64,000 bases of DNA from Cohnella algarum (lineage in GTDB: Bacteria > Bacillota > Bacilli > Paenibacillales > Paenibacillaceae). Positions 46,650-54,715 of this stretch are shown piece after piece; within the stretch, counting starts at the first letter, position 1, and the number at the start of each line of letters is the position of its first letter. The translations under genes were made by a program, and so were the position numbers. The notes under the pieces were generated by a model that was not told where the DNA came from, made no database searches, and saw only the letters and a program-made list of their open reading frames with translations. The stretch lies in NCBI RefSeq assembly GCF_016937515.1, contig NZ_JAFHKM010000002.1, forward strand, positions 4,149,001 through 4,213,000. Direction: 5' to 3'.

Positions 46650-47362
46650 TGGGTCGCGTGCTTTCCGCCGAATTGCTCAAAATCCGCAAAAAGGGCTTGT
46701 GGCTGCTCGCATTTTGCGGCCCGGTCGGCCTCGTTGCGCTGCAGGCGCTCAATTTCGGCATTCGGTACGATTATTTGACGAAGGAATACGCGGCCGATCT
46801 TTGGGGCGGACTCGTCGGAAACATCGTGCCGTTTATTCCCGTGACCGTCCTGGCCGGCATTACGCTGATTTGCTCGCTCCTTGCGAACGTGGAGCATCAG
46901 ACCGGCGCCTGGAAGCAGCTGCTGGCTTTGCCGGTTCCGAGGCGAACGGTGTTCGCGGCCAAATTCGCGGTATCGTCGCTGCTGCTCGGCTTTTCCTGCG
47001 GCGTGCTTGCCCTGTCGACCGTCGCCCTCGGCGTCGCGCTCCGTTTCGGCTGGGACTTCCCGGCCGCCGACATTTTGCGCTTCAGCTTTCTGCCTTTTCT
47101 GGCCTCGCTGCCGTTTCTCGCGCTCCTGCTTTGGCTTTCCATCGTCTTGCGCAATCAGACGCTTCCGGTGACGCTCGGGATGGTGTCCGGCGTTTGCTCC
47201 TTGTTTACCGGCAACCTGTCGGAGTTCGCGCCGATCAACTGGCCAATGTTCGCTGCCGGACCGGCGCCGGTCATGCGGATCGCCGTCGGGGGAGGCTTGC
47301 TGCTCGGAACGGTCGTTTACTTGATCGGCTCGGCGCATTTCAACCGGAAGGATGTGAGCTGA
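46646..47362 (+). CDS. ABC-2 type permease, lantibiotic immunity (EpiE/SpaE/MutE) type
   Basis: 238 residues, six membrane helices. Starts MGRVLSAELLKIRKKGLWLL, and the loop EHQTGAWKQLLALPVPRRTV is the family signature. Overlaps the ATPase stop by 4 bp. Confidence 0.88.
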   Translation: MMGRVLSAELLKIRKKGLWLLAFCGPVGLVALQALNFGIRYDYLTKEYAADLWGGLVGNIVPFIPVTVLAGITLICSLLANVEHQTGAWKQLLALPVPRRTVFAAKFAVSSLLLGFSCGVLALSTVALGVALRFGWDFPAADILRFSFLPFLASLPFLALLLWLSIVLRNQTLPVTLGMVSGVCSLFTGNLSEFAPINWPMFAAGPAPVMRIAVGGGLLLGTVVYLIGSAHFNRKDVS

Positions 47363-47364
47363 CG

Positions 47365-48111
47365 ATGATGGCTTTCTTGCGTCTATTATCGACGGAACGC
47401 TTGAAACAAGCCAAATCGCGAATCGGTTGGCTGATTCCGATCAGTCCGCTGCTTTCCCTCGCCGTCGGGCTTCTGTCCCAGCCGCCCGAAGAGGCTTCGC
47501 AGAGCGAGTCGTTTGCGGTCGTTCTCTCCTCCATGTCGTTTTTTCACGCGATGCTGCTGCTTCCGATCCTGGTCGGACTGTTCGCTTCCAATGTATGCAG
47601 GTACGAGCATATGGGAGGCGGCTGGAAACAGCTGCTGTCGCTGCCGGTCACGAGAACGAAGCTGTACGCGGCGAAATATATGATGATCGCGTGGCAAATC
47701 GCCATCGTTCAAGCGCTTCTTGCGGCCGCCGCCGTCGCCGTATTTTACGTGCGGAAAATGCCCGGCGAGCTGCCGTGGGACATGCTGCTGAGCAGCGCGC
47801 TCGGCGGCTGGGTCGCCTGCCTGCCGCTGGCCGCTTTGCAACTGGGCGTCTCGCTGGCATGGTCGTCCTTCGCGGCTCCGCTTGCCGTCAATATCGCGTT
47901 GACGCTGCCGAACATTTTAATCGTCAACTCCGCTCAATACGGACCTTTCTATCCATGGGCGCAGCCGATGATCGCGATGATTCCCCGGGAGAGCAACGAC
48001 ACGTTCGGCGCTCTGGGGCTTCCGCTCGAAAGCATCATGATCACGGTGGCCGGCAGCTTCGCGGCGTTCGTCGCGGCGGGTTTGATCTACTTTAAACGAA
48101 AGGCCGTGTAA
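47365..48111 (+). CDS. ABC-2 type permease, lantibiotic immunity (SpaG/MutG) type
   Basis: 248 residues from the ATG at 47365, six membrane helices. CRYEHMGGGWKQLLSLPVTR parallels the loop of the preceding permease, so the two are paralogues forming a heterodimeric channel. It starts 2 bp after the previous stop. Confidence 0.88.
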   Translation: MMAFLRLLSTERLKQAKSRIGWLIPISPLLSLAVGLLSQPPEEASQSESFAVVLSSMSFFHAMLLLPILVGLFASNVCRYEHMGGGWKQLLSLPVTRTKLYAAKYMMIAWQIAIVQALLAAAAVAVFYVRKMPGELPWDMLLSSALGGWVACLPLAALQLGVSLAWSSFAAPLAVNIALTLPNILIVNSAQYGPFYPWAQPMIAMIPRESNDTFGALGLPLESIMITVAGSFAAFVAAGLIYFKRKAV

Positions 48112-48244
48112 GGCGTAAGGAAAACCGGCTTTTGGAATTTTGCGAGGGACCGGCGAGCGGGAAGCGGCGGAGCCCGTCGTCTCGCCCGCCTTCATAACCT
48201 CCGTTCGGCTTCATATGCTTTGAAGGAGGGGAGCGTGAAGCCGG

Positions 48245-48622
48245 GTGGAGGAAAAATTCGGCAAGGTCAATCCAGTCAATAAAGTCGCGCTTTACTACGA
48301 TTTGAAAAAGGCGCAAAAAGAAACCGAAGAAAAGCTGGCCTCGCTGCGTGCGGCGATATTGGCCGAATTCGATTCGGGAAACGGCTCGTCCGAACGGCTC
48401 GTCGGGGATTACCGCGTCAAAATCGTCGTCCAGGAACGCCGGGAATACGACGACGACAAGCTGTACGAGGCGCTTCCGGACCCGGACGTGTGGAGACTGC
48501 TGTCCCGGGCGGATCCGGCCAAGGTAGCCGCGCTGATCAAGCTTAACGTCATAACGGAAGAGGCCGTGAGAGGAGCTTTCGCGGTGAAAAAAGTGCCGGC
48601 GCTGCAGGTGGACCGGGAGTAG
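48245..48622 (+). CDS. Conserved hypothetical protein
   Basis: 125 residues from a GTG at 48245; GGAGGGG lies about 14 bases upstream, a bit far. Helical N-terminus (KKAQKETEEKLASLRAAILAE), then a beta segment DYRVKIVVQERREYDDDKLY. No membrane segment and no recognised family. A terminator follows. Confidence 0.65.
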   Translation: MEEKFGKVNPVNKVALYYDLKKAQKETEEKLASLRAAILAEFDSGNGSSERLVGDYRVKIVVQERREYDDDKLYEALPDPDVWRLLSRADPAKVAALIKLNVITEEAVRGAFAVKKVPALQVDRE

Positions 48623-48657
48623 GAAACAGGGGGATAGGGGAGTAGACCTCATAGCAG

Positions 48658-48690
48658 CCGCTGAAACGATAGGTTTCGGCGGTTTTTTTT
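48658..48690 (+). terminator. Intrinsic terminator
   Basis: CCGCTGAAAC - GATAG - GTTTCGGCGG then eight Ts. Ends the unit at 48622. Between here and 48944 only the dispersed motif is seen. Confidence 0.9.
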
Positions 48691-48744
48691 GCAGGGAAAG
48701 GAATCCTGAATTCTTCGCCTCGAAAGCGTCGCCTCTCATGACAC

Positions 48745-48790
48745 TTCGCTCAAAATCTCCGTCAATCACGATCCCCGCAGCTCTGTTTTT
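48745..48790. repeat. Dispersed CACGATCCCCG motif, copy 3
   Basis: TTCGCTCAAAATCTCCGTCA then ATCACGATCCCCGCAG and CTCTGTTTTT, aligned with copies at 4372 and 28996. Confidence 0.55.
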
Positions 48791-48944
48791 TATTTATATG
48801 AACATTCGATATTTTGGTTTAATATAGGCATTAAGGGCTCATAGACATGTAGTTGCCGAAACCAGTAAAAAAAGAGAAATTGATCGGGGATGCCGCAAAT
48901 GGAGCTGTGAAGCTTCAAGACGCAATTGGAGGCGATTTGAGGGA

Positions 48945-49730
48945 ATGAATTACATTTGTTTGATTGAATTGAACGACGTAACCCCAAAGATATGGAGAAA
49001 ATTTCAGTTTCACCCGAACATCACTTTCGAGCAGTTGCATCATATCCTTCAATTCGTCATGGGGTGGGAAAACGATCATCTCTACGAATTCGAAATCAAA
49101 GGACGAAGGATCGGCGAGCAGAATGCGTTTTCCGGCATGTTTTTTGGTAACAATAACGAAGCCGCCGCAGAAAGCGAAATCGTATCCGCTCACCTGAAAA
49201 GAAAAAACGCGAAACTCAAGTATTTGTACGATTTCGGCGACGGCTGGGAACATACGATTACGCTTATCGATCCGAAAGCGCCTCCCTTAAACGACGCTTC
49301 TTATCCCGTTTGCCTGGAGGGAGCGCGCTGCTGTCCTCCGGAAGATGTGGGAGGCGTGCCGGGATATGAGTTCATGCTCGAGGTACTGGACGATCCGGAA
49401 CACCCCGAATACGAGCATATGACCGATTGGCTCGGGGAAGATTATGATCCGGAGCGGTTTTCCATCGATGCCGTCAACGAGCTGCTTCGGTCGGACAAGT
49501 TTGTTCCGAAGCCGCTTCCCCGCAACGCACCGTTGCCAAAGTCAAAGCCGAAGCCGGCAAAGTTGACCAAATCGGCGCTCAATAAATATTTGAACCAGAT
49601 AAGTCAAGATCAACTCATAGATTTGGTTAAGGAGTGCTTCGACTCAAGCAATGACGTCAAAAAACTGCTCTCCGTCCGAATTATCGGGGAGGATGCGGCG
49701 ATATCCTTGTTCTACGTGTTCGCCGCCTGA
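48945..49730 (+). CDS. Plasmid pRiA4b ORF-3 family protein
   Basis: 261 residues. The ORF-3 (IS1096 TnpR-like) domain has LIELNDVTPKIWRKFQ, FVMGWENDHLYEFEI, YDFGDGWEHTI and CLEGARCCPPEDVGGVPGYE. A linker rich in proline and lysine and a C-terminal helical domain follow. Function unknown; the family is common in accessory regions and on mobile elements. Base composition is lower in GC than the core genes. Confidence 0.85.
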   Translation: MNYICLIELNDVTPKIWRKFQFHPNITFEQLHHILQFVMGWENDHLYEFEIKGRRIGEQNAFSGMFFGNNNEAAAESEIVSAHLKRKNAKLKYLYDFGDGWEHTITLIDPKAPPLNDASYPVCLEGARCCPPEDVGGVPGYEFMLEVLDDPEHPEYEHMTDWLGEDYDPERFSIDAVNELLRSDKFVPKPLPRNAPLPKSKPKPAKLTKSALNKYLNQISQDQLIDLVKECFDSSNDVKKLLSVRIIGEDAAISLFYVFAA

Positions 49731-49795
49731 CTTTATGGCGGGAAAAAGGCATGAATTCGCCATTCGGTGTGGCGGAGCCAAACCGAATAAACAGC

Positions 49796-49847
49796 CGACA
49801 ATAGCCTAATCCCTTCTGTACAATGACGGTGGATTAGGCTATTGTCG
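49796..49847. repeat. 17-bp perfect inverted repeat at the left end of the transposon
   Basis: CGACAATAGCCTAATCC (49796-49812) pairs with GGATTAGGCTATTGTCG (49831-49847) across an 18-base loop. The right arm overlaps the TGTCG proposed as the transposon's left end. It could be a target hairpin or a terminator without a T-tract. Confidence 0.8.
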
Positions 49848-49907
49848 ATTAAAAAGGAAAATGCTCCCGAACCTTTGGCGAGGATCCCCGGGAGCATTCA
49901 CTTCATC

Positions 49908-50510
49908 ATGTCAAAAATACTTTATTTCGGCCTTTCTTGCAAGGCTTATTTACGCACATTCGGAAATCAATCTCCTGACGTCCAGCTCTGCTGTGAAAAC
50001 TGCGGTCGGCTTCTCCATAAACACGATCGTTATTGGCGAGGAATTGTGACGAAGCATGAGGTCATCCAGATCCCGATCTACCGTCGATATTGTCCTACCT
50101 GTAGAATAACAATCTCCCTCCTGCCGGAGTTCCTGATTCCATGGGCCCGGTATGCGACTTGGGTGCGAGAAGCGGCATTAAAGCGCAAGCACAAGGGATT
50201 CTCTTGGCGGCAGACGACAGAAAGCACAACAACTCCTGCCGTGCGTTATAGCCGCCGTACGTTGAAACGCTGGTGGGCAAGACATCTGCGCCGCGCAGCG
50301 GATGCAGCACTATGGGTTGCTGGGAAACTCGTAGCCCAGGGGGACGACACGGATATGCTCCACCTTTACCCCACCATGATGAACCCAACGCCAATGGATA
50401 CATTGGATTGGCTGGACAAACTGTTACCCCGATTCATCCCCGCTGGCGCATCCAGACGGGGCTATTGGACGTTTCTAAATGCGAGGTTACCTGTAGCATC
50501 ACGCTTATAA
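49908..50510 (+). CDS. DUF6431 zinc-finger protein of the transposon
   Basis: 200 residues from the ATG at 49908. Two cysteine pairs (CCENCGRLLHKH and YCPTCRITISLLPEF) and a helix-turn-helix-like basic segment (YSRRTLKRWWARHL). The family accompanies this transposase type and may help DNA binding or target choice. The reading frame closes 172 bp before the transposase; the gap has no convincing gene. Confidence 0.72.
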   Translation: MSKILYFGLSCKAYLRTFGNQSPDVQLCCENCGRLLHKHDRYWRGIVTKHEVIQIPIYRRYCPTCRITISLLPEFLIPWARYATWVREAALKRKHKGFSWRQTTESTTTPAVRYSRRTLKRWWARHLRRAADAALWVAGKLVAQGDDTDMLHLYPTMMNPTPMDTLDWLDKLLPRFIPAGASRRGYWTFLNARLPVASRL

Positions 50511-50682
50511 ATCCCTTCAGCATCCACCGCCAAGGAGCAAGGCAAACGAAAATCGCCTCCAAAATTGCTTTAAAAATCGCCTGGACGGCAAGTTGCCCTC
50601 CTGATCCCACAAAATATGCGCCCTCCCTGGCTTCTAGCGTCTATGCGATACTCTCATAGACCACAGGGAGAGGAGATTTAGC

Positions 50683-52065
50683 ATGGATGAGCAAGCAAGG
50701 CAGCAAGAAGCCAACTTCCGTTATGGCTTAATTGCATCACTGGTTAGCCGCAAATTGGATCCCGGAGAACAGATGGCGTTGATGCGCGAAATTGTAAGCC
50801 ATGAGTATGAAACGTCGTCGGGACAGCGAAGGAGAATTAGTCTACGAACGCTTGAGCGATATTTAAAAGCGTATCGCGAAGGCGGATGGGAGGCGCTGTT
50901 GCCCTCCGTCCGAGCAGACAAACTCACGACCAGGGAAATCCCCGAGGATGTGCTTGCCAAAGCGATTGCCTTAAAGCAGGAGCAACCCGGCCGAAGCGTC
51001 AGGCAGATTATTGCGATTCTGGAACTGGCGGCATTCGTGGCCCCCGGCACCCTGAAAGAAAGCACGCTTAGCAAGCAGCTTCGCCGCCGCGGCGTCACGC
51101 GCAAAGCGTTACTGAATACGGGGTGGAGCCACTTTCGCCGGTTTGAAGCCACGCACCGAAATAGCATGTGGCAAGGCGATGTGCAGCATACCCTTTACCT
51201 TCCGCATCCGGACAAGCCCGGCAAGAAGGTCATGGCCTATCTGGTTATTTTCATTGACGATTACTCTCGCTTCGTTGTGCATGGCCAGTTCTATTTCGAG
51301 GAACGTGTGGCCCGGCTGGAGGATTGCCTGAAGAAGGCGATTTTAAAGAACGGAGTGCCGGAAATGATCTATGTCGATAACGGCGCCATCTATTCTTCAC
51401 ACCATTTTGAGCGGATTTGCGGGCGACTGGGGGCAGAGCTTAAGCATACTCGCCCCGGACGTCCTATGGGACGCGGGAAGCAAGAAAAGTTCTTCCGATT
51501 TGTCGACCAGAGCTTTGTGCCGGAGGCATACGACCTGATTGAACAAGGGAAGATCCAGACGCTTAACGATTTGAATCGATTCTTCTCGGCGTGGCTTGAG
51601 ATTGCTTACCACCAGAAAGTCCACAACAGCTTTAAGCAGCGCCCAGTCGACCGATACCAAAAAGACGACCACCCGATTCGCATGTTGCCGCCGCATGAAC
51701 TCATAGAAGTATTCTTGCTGGAGGAATCCCGCAAAGTGGACAAAACGGGATGCATCTCGCTGCTGGGCACGATATTCGAGGTCCAGACAGAGCTTGCCGG
51801 CTCGAAGATTCAGGTGCGATTCGATCCGCACGACCTGTCCGTCATCCAGGTGTGGAAGGACGGCCAGCGCTATGAAGACGCGAAGCCAATGAAGCTCCGC
51901 GATCCGAAAAACCGGCCGAAGCAGGATGAACCGAAGGCCGTCATGCAACCGCCGAAGACGGGCCTCAACTATGTGGAATTATTGGTGGAAGAACAGAAAC
52001 GGCAGACCCGCGAAGCGCAAGGCGCTGCGCTTTCGCGAGCGATGAAAGAGGTGAATCGCTCATGA
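50683..52065 (+). CDS. DDE transposase/integrase (rve domain, IS481/TnsB-like)
   Basis: 460 residues after AGGGAGAGG. N-terminal HTH (RRISLRTLERYLKAYREGGW), integrase core with D166 (MWQGDVQH), D232 (YVDNGAIYSS) and E268 (RGKQEKFFRF), and a C-terminal Mu-type domain. The DDE set looks complete. Overlaps the ATPase start by 4 bp. Confidence 0.92.
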   Translation: MDEQARQQEANFRYGLIASLVSRKLDPGEQMALMREIVSHEYETSSGQRRRISLRTLERYLKAYREGGWEALLPSVRADKLTTREIPEDVLAKAIALKQEQPGRSVRQIIAILELAAFVAPGTLKESTLSKQLRRRGVTRKALLNTGWSHFRRFEATHRNSMWQGDVQHTLYLPHPDKPGKKVMAYLVIFIDDYSRFVVHGQFYFEERVARLEDCLKKAILKNGVPEMIYVDNGAIYSSHHFERICGRLGAELKHTRPGRPMGRGKQEKFFRFVDQSFVPEAYDLIEQGKIQTLNDLNRFFSAWLEIAYHQKVHNSFKQRPVDRYQKDDHPIRMLPPHELIEVFLLEESRKVDKTGCISLLGTIFEVQTELAGSKIQVRFDPHDLSVIQVWKDGQRYEDAKPMKLRDPKNRPKQDEPKAVMQPPKTGLNYVELLVEEQKRQTREAQGAALSRAMKEVNRS

Positions 52066-52865
52066 TTCGTGGTTTCTTCGGGTGGGAGCGCGTTCCGTTC
52101 ACCCGGGAGATTGAAACACGGCATCTGCACCGCTCCAAGCGATTCGAAGAATGTGTAGCACGGATGCAGTATATGGTGATGACTCGCTCGATTGGCTGCG
52201 TCACCGGTGAAATTGGCTGCGGCAAGTCGACAGCCGTTCGCTACTTGAAAGACCAACTGGATCCGAACAAGTACCGGTTTATCTATCTGTCGGATGCGAA
52301 TCTGAAACCAAGGGACTTTTACCGTGAACTCCTCCACCACTTCGGCTTGCCGCCCAAGTTTCTGCGCAGCGAAGCCAAACGGCAATTCCAGCACCTCGTA
52401 TGGGATTTGTACGAGAACCAGCAGAAGGTCGCCGTTATTGTCGTGGATGAAGCGCACCTGCTTTCAGGAGACATGCTGCAAGAAATACGCTTTTTGACGA
52501 ATTTTCGTATGGACTCGATTTCGCCGCTTGCCCTGCTGCTCATTGGACAGCCGGAACTACAGGCCACGTTGCAACTGAGAATCTTCAAGCCGATTACACA
52601 GCGGATGAACGTGCGTTTTCATTTGGAAGGCTTGTCGCTCGAGGAGTGCCGCGATTACATCTCCCACCAATTGGAGGTTGCCGGAAGTACAGGGCCGGTG
52701 TTTACGACAGAAGCGATGGACGCCATATACGCGCATGCTCGGGGGATATGCCGAGAGATAAATAACGTCTGCACCGCTGCGCTTCTGGATGCAGTGCTGC
52801 GAAAAGACAAAATGATTGATACCGTCCATGTGACGAGGATCCTAGCTGAATTTAAGGAACAGTGA
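52062..52865 (+). CDS. AAA ATPase partner of the transposase (ExeA/TniB-like)
   Basis: 267 residues. Walker A GEIGCGKST, Walker B VIVVDEAHLLS, sensor region LLIGQPELQ and arginine-rich RMNVRFHLEGLSLEECRDYI. Like TniB, TnsC or IstB it would choose target DNA for the transposase. Confidence 0.9.
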   Translation: MIRGFFGWERVPFTREIETRHLHRSKRFEECVARMQYMVMTRSIGCVTGEIGCGKSTAVRYLKDQLDPNKYRFIYLSDANLKPRDFYRELLHHFGLPPKFLRSEAKRQFQHLVWDLYENQQKVAVIVVDEAHLLSGDMLQEIRFLTNFRMDSISPLALLLIGQPELQATLQLRIFKPITQRMNVRFHLEGLSLEECRDYISHQLEVAGSTGPVFTTEAMDAIYAHARGICREINNVCTAALLDAVLRKDKMIDTVHVTRILAEFKEQ

Positions 52866-52868
52866 GGG

Positions 52869-53099
52869 ATGACAAATATGAATGAGATACGATTTCATGG
52901 AGATACCGAGCGTTGGAACGTGTACGATGGAGAAGAGTTGCTTTGCTCGCTACGTTGTGGTGATGCCGTGATGATTCAAGTAGGAAAGCACTTCTTGCCA
53001 TCCAACCTTGAGCTCGATACGGACTGGTACGTGAAGTTTGGAAATTCGAAGTTCTGGCTCCACCGACATGCCAAGTACCGCGTCCGACCGCTGTTCTAA
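52869..53099 (+). CDS. DUF5348-like small protein of the transposon
   Basis: 76 residues, beta-rich, with LPSNLELDTDWYVKFGNSKFW resembling DUF5348. It starts 4 bp after the ATPase and a terminator follows at once, so it closes the transposon operon. Role unknown. Confidence 0.6.
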   Translation: MTNMNEIRFHGDTERWNVYDGEELLCSLRCGDAVMIQVGKHFLPSNLELDTDWYVKFGNSKFWLHRHAKYRVRPLF

Positions 53100-53122
53100 C
53101 TGCTCTTCGGAGCAGTTTTTTT
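53099..53122 (+). terminator. Terminator at the right end of the transposon
   Basis: ACTGCTC - TTCG - GAGCAGT then TTTTTTT. Confidence 0.92.
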
Positions 53123-53192
53123 ACGCCGACAAACAAAGGCGAAATATAATTGTCTCCGAAACGGCGGTGAGGAAAGCAAAAAGCCACCGTCA

Positions 53193-53630
53193 TTGGCGGT
53201 TCCGAATCTACCGTCAATTAAAGTGGCTGATGACATCTACGAATGTCGCCAGAAAATCGAAAAAGAATTTTTTCATGATCGCGGCCGCGACAACCCCGAT
53301 TTTCCGAACATATCAAAAGAAGTCACCCATTTCGTGAAACTTACGGGAAACGACAAATTCGGCGCCGAACTGATGATGCTCTACGTGGAAGCAAGCATGA
53401 TTTTCGCAAGGACCCATTTCATCTCGGACGCCTCTCTTTCCAACAGCTTGTTGTCGGTTTTCACCGACCTGATTCATTTGCTTCAAAAGGATGAAACTCG
53501 CGAGCTGATCGAAGCGTACAAGAGCCGGATTCATGCGGCGCTGCAAAGCGCGGACAGGATCGATTACTGGGTTCTGCACAAGATGCATCATTTGTACGAG
53601 GGATTGGGCGGGATTGAGGAACAGAAATAA
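53193..53630 (+). CDS. Hypothetical protein, possibly 5'-truncated by the transposon
   Basis: 145 residues from a TTG with no good ribosome binding site, 62 bp beyond the proposed transposon end. All-helical sequence (DKFGAELMMLYVEASMIFART, then SVFTDLIHLLQKDETRELIEAY). Family not recognised. The missing start suggests it lost its 5' end. Confidence 0.5.
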   Translation: MAVPNLPSIKVADDIYECRQKIEKEFFHDRGRDNPDFPNISKEVTHFVKLTGNDKFGAELMMLYVEASMIFARTHFISDASLSNSLLSVFTDLIHLLQKDETRELIEAYKSRIHAALQSADRIDYWVLHKMHHLYEGLGGIEEQK

Positions 53631-53639
53631 TCGATGGAT

Positions 53640-54473
53640 GAATAATCCGAGTGACAATAGTCGGATTTAAGTTTTGTCATTCGGTAAGGGGAATGCAGGA
53701 AGGGTGTCATGTCATTCTAAGATTTTGAACATCCATAACGGTTGAACTTGGGGGCTCGACTCAGGTTCAACCGTATTTGTTTGTGCTCGAACTTCTGTTC
53801 GCTGACCGGCTCTCGTAGAATGAACATCAACGAAGCTCAAATGAGGGGGCAAGTAAGAATGAAAATTTCTCAAGCGCGGCAATCCCATTATCAAACCTGC
53901 CAAGATTGCGGCAAAAACGTCTGAAAAGTCAATGCACTTCGAAAAGGGCAAAAATTTGCAACCTGTGCAGGATGCAGCGGAAGGGAGCTTATCCATATAA
54001 GGGCATTCTTATAATCGGGGATGGCTTTAAAAGGCAACGAGGGGCTTGTCACTTTTCAATATAAATCGGGGCATCGCCAACTGTTGACATTAAAGAACGC
54101 ATGGGATTATGTACGGGAGGCCGCGCGCGTATAAACGGGGACAGAAGTCATTAGAGAGATCATGGATGTTGATGAAGCAGAAAAGCACGTGGTAGAGCGG
54201 GAAGAAGGCCGTTCTGCAGGAGCCCTTCCGCTCGGTTGGCCGCATCGCAGAGCTGTTCGGCGAAAACATGGACGACGCCCGGGAGATTATCGGCATTATC
54301 GACGATATAAATCGGAGTGCGGAGGTTGTCGGGGTTTGATTGGGCCTAGACAGGCAAAGAAACCTTGGTGAATTAGTCCAAGGTTTCTTTGCCATTCATG
54401 TGCGACATAAAAAAACACTACATTTCAATCCTCATTCATCAGAAGATGAATGACATGAAAACCAAAAAACGTC
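53640..54473. other. Degenerate intergenic region with gene scraps
   Basis: No intact gene. A 10-bp perfect inverted repeat ACGGTTGAAC/GTTCAACCGT lies at 53738-53774. A short frame at 53820-53923 ends in CQDCGKNV, zinc-ribbon like. In 54205-54340 the reading FRSVGRIAELFGENMDDARE looks like the C-terminal remnant of some protein I could not identify. Confidence 0.55.
54356..54390. terminator. Perfect 13-bp stem, terminator-like
   Basis: AAAGAAACCTTGG - loop - CCAAGGTTTCTTT, a near symmetric terminator that insulates the Argonaute gene from upstream transcription. Confidence 0.8.
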
Positions 54474-54502
54474 TTGACAACATTATTTAGCCAAACTTAA
54501 AA
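54474..54502 (+). promoter_or_regulatory. Candidate promoter of the Argonaute gene
   Basis: TTGACA (54474-54479), 17-bp spacer, TTAAAA (54497-54502), about 215 bp before the start codon. A small hairpin ATTCATC-AGAA-GATGAAT lies just upstream (54434-54451). Confidence 0.5.
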
Positions 54503-54715
54503 TTGGTATCAAGACAAGAAAATTATTACATAAAAAAATACTACGAATCAAGTCCTTCGATGGATACGACGATTTTTATTCTTATCGACTAAACATTCGC
54601 AATATGTGATCGACCAACATCCTTGATGTAGCTTGGCCAGTTGAAAGTAGTTGCCGCATCCGTAGCAGTATACTCTGTTAACAAATGGCATCTATTGGTG
54701 AAAAGGAGAGCGATT

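Larger units (their letters stand above)
49843..53131 (+). mobile_element. DDE transposon with DUF6431, transposase, AAA ATPase and DUF5348 genes
   Basis: Four same-strand genes form one module. The proposed ends are TGTCGATTAAAAAGG...GCTCC at 49843 and, on the other strand, TGTCGGCGTAAAAAA...GCTCC ending at 53131; both begin TGTCG and lead into a GC hairpin. No target duplication was found, so the ends are tentative. DDE transposase plus AAA partner is the Tn7/Mu/IS21-type arrangement. Confidence 0.6.

Noticed and set aside
50273..50659. 128-codon frame between DUF6431 and the transposase
   Set aside because: Overlaps DUF6431 out of frame, no start signal and no recognisable domain.
53742..53924. 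Short zinc-ribbon frame as an intact gene
   Set aside because: No ribosome binding site and it stops after one CXXC; looks like a remnant.
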